64,000 nucleotides of DNA from Tyto alba (Eukaryota; Chordata; Aves; Strigiformes; Tytonidae), in assembly GCF_018691265.1 (NCBI RefSeq), contig NW_024881322.1, positions 16,641,489 through 16,705,488 on the forward strand. Reading direction: 5' to 3'. Positions 62,201 through 64,000 of this stretch are shown here, one piece after another. Each line of letters starts with the position of its first letter. Positions within the stretch are counted from its first letter, which is position 1. The notes beneath the pieces are model-generated. The model was given only the letters and a program-made list of their open reading frames with translations, was not told the DNA's origin and ran no database searches. The position numbers and the translations under genes are program-made.

Positions 62201-62392
62201 AGTCATAACATAGTTGAAGTTGGAAGTGATCTCTGAGGGATATCTAGTCCAATTCCCCACTTGCTCAAAACAAGGTCAACTAGAGCAGGCTACTCAGGTC
62301 TTTGTCTAGCTGAGGTTTTGAATATCGCTGAGGATGGAGATGACGCTACAACATCTCTGACAAACCTATGCCATTTGAATTGTGTTCATGAA
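62201..62392 (-). mobile_element. CR1 LINE 3' tail, antisense
   Basis: Reading the plus strand: AGTCATAACATAGTTGAAGT, TGGAAGTGATCTCTGAGG, ATCTAGTCCAATTCCCCAC, then CTAGAGCAGGCTACTCAGG. This is the reverse complement of a CR1 3' UTR (GAATCATAGAATGGTT-GGGTTGGAAGGGACCT...ATCTAGTCCAACCCCC...). The element runs on the minus strand, is strongly 5'-truncated to under 200 bp and diverged. The terminal octamer repeat is reduced to one decayed unit at the left end. Confidence 0.85.
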
Positions 62393-64000
62393 GCTTAGCC
62401 TGAGAATGAAATAGAATGAAAACAGAAAATTAAAATTACTCTTCCTTTTTCAGTGTGTCATGTGAGCAAAACAAGACACAAATAATTAACAACAATATAA
62501 CTAAATTTTAACAGTTCTTTTTTTGTTTTAAAATAATTTCAGATGCTGTTAGTAACAAGAAAAACACAAACGATTTTGTTGGCTTCCTTTAGTGTATGTA
62601 ATGAAAGTCTGCTCTTATATAGTGTAAATTTGGTGCCAGTACTTTCTCAGAAAGCCCCTTCAGGTACTCGCTTCACTGTCAGAAACATATGATAGAAGCA
62701 CCAGAATCTTTCCACTAGTTTCAGTGGGCTTTAGTGCTAAAACAGATCTCATACCTTTTAATCAGACATGCATTTGTCTCACTTATATTTGACTGAGATC
62801 AGGCAACTATGAGAAAACACTTTTAATATTTAAATTAGTCAAATGCTTAATTATGAAAGTGCTGAAAGAAGAATGCTCAGCTTCATTGCACTTCAATGGC
62901 TTTTAAATTGGCAAGTAGCTGTAAATTAACTTCTGGATTTCTTTAGGTTAATCAAATCAAATTTAATGATGTCTTTGAAATCCACAGATTAAAGGTATAA
63001 AAGTGTGCATCATAGCATGGGGGAGAACCATAGTAATAATTGTTAATTTCTATTCAGTTCTCTTTTGTTCTCTGTTCTTTTCCCATAGACCTTCAAAAAA
63101 GAATAGAAGTGCAGTATTTCTGGGAAACATGTATTCTAGTGATGCTAAAGCCCTGATCTTCACAAAAGAATCCCTGATAAGGTTTTCATTACTTTTCTCT
63201 GACCATTTATTGCAAAGGACTTCCATTTCCCTCTTCCCTTTCTGTAGACTTCCCATCACTAATCCTATTGCATTGCCTAGCATGTAAAACATGGAAGCTG
63301 ACATTTCTGTTTATTTACTTATCAAATTTTCCACACTGGGGATGAAGTAATAAATCAGTATACACATTTGTTAAGCATCAGTATTTCATCTTGCTGTTTG
63401 GAAAATAAAGGGGAATTTTTAAAAAGAATTACTTCTAAAGATCTGTTAGAAAGATAACAACAGGGAGATGACATGATTCAAGTAAAAGGATTGTTAAAGT
63501 CTTGTCTATAGTCTGAAAACAATAGTATTTTAGGAATGGCACCTGAAAGAATGAAAACACATGTCTAACAAGTATATATCTTCTATTGTTTATCCAAGTG
63601 AATGTGAAAGAGTGTGAGGGAATAGGAAAACCCAGTGCAGATTTAAGGCATGAATTTTAACCTTGCTCTGAAGGTCATATGTAGCTGACTCAGCCTCAAG
63701 TACCTGGTAAGAAAGGCTGGGGAGCTAATATCAGGTGGATGTAGTGCCAGCCATTTCCTCCCCCTTCATGCTCCCTGCTACATAAATCACTTCGGTTTTA
63801 ATATGTTAACCTAGAGGGCCAGATACCTCAAGAAAAGGCAATTTTCCTTTTTTATTTGTGCACAGAATTGTTGTTGTTAATCTAGCTATCAACTGATATT
63901 TTCTTCTGTTGTGGTACTTCCTAATAATAATTAAGATTCAGGAAAAGATTTCCATGCAGATTTGGTTGTATTTAAGCATCATTATTATCTACCAAAACAA
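62393..64000. other. Noncoding DNA, mostly unassigned
   Basis: No gene recognised. Overlapping frames at 63003-63287 (plus) and 63050-63304 (minus) cover the same bases on both strands and show no domain. One ancient-repeat match is listed separately. Confidence 0.5.
62697..62742. mobile_element. Possible ancient amniote repeat fragment
   Basis: AGCACCAGAATCTTTCCACT then AGTTTCAGTGGGCTTTAG resembles the recalled phrase CCATTGACTTCAGTGGGCTTTGG of old amniote repeats. Confidence 0.35.

Overview
The window looks like vertebrate, specifically avian, nuclear DNA, and probably from a songbird. It is AT-rich, has long homopolymer runs, lacks operon-like coding density, and carries typical bird interspersed repeats. 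These are CR1 LINE 3' ends (one finishing in the characteristic near-octamer TTCTGTGA repeat), retroviral LTRs with TG...CA ends, and remnants of very old amniote repeats. The songbird inference rests on my recollection that the LTR beginning TGTCCTGGTTTGGGCTGG is common in passerines; no database was searched.

I recognise no protein-coding gene, tRNA, rRNA, CRISPR array or other RNA gene. Open frames are short, many begin at non-ATG codons, and the longer ones lie inside repeats or low-complexity tracts. The window is best described as a gene desert or the inside of a very long intron.

Layout: 1-8.7 kb is unassigned AT-rich DNA with a pair of adjacent hairpins (3680-3736), a T-rich tract (5379-5540) and another hairpin (8254-8279). 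A solo LTR on the minus strand lies at 8756-9331 with a perfect 5-bp target duplication. At 13.9-14.3 kb a cruciform-type inverted repeat precedes an isolated CpG-rich block. A CR1 LINE 3' end is at 18812-19459 and a second, longer minus-strand LTR at 20945-21943. A cluster of four hairpins occupies 24521-24939 and a probable third LTR (plus strand) 25861 to about 26392. Fragments of old amniote elements follow at 27.8-28.3, 31.9, 36.1 and 42.1 kb. A long, heavily decayed CR1 reverse-transcriptase fragment (32308-33603) is followed by an unexplained GC-richer block (34440-35050). A compound tetranucleotide microsatellite is at 49703-49832, MIR-like SINE fragments at 51.1 and 53.0 kb, a palindromic ancient element at 56751-56858 and a minus-strand CR1 tail at 62201-62392.

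Nothing here forms a gene system. The parts most worth a second look are the two LTRs with matching ends but different bodies, the hairpin cluster at 24.5-24.9 kb, the CpG-rich block at 14 kb and the ancient palindromic repeats.
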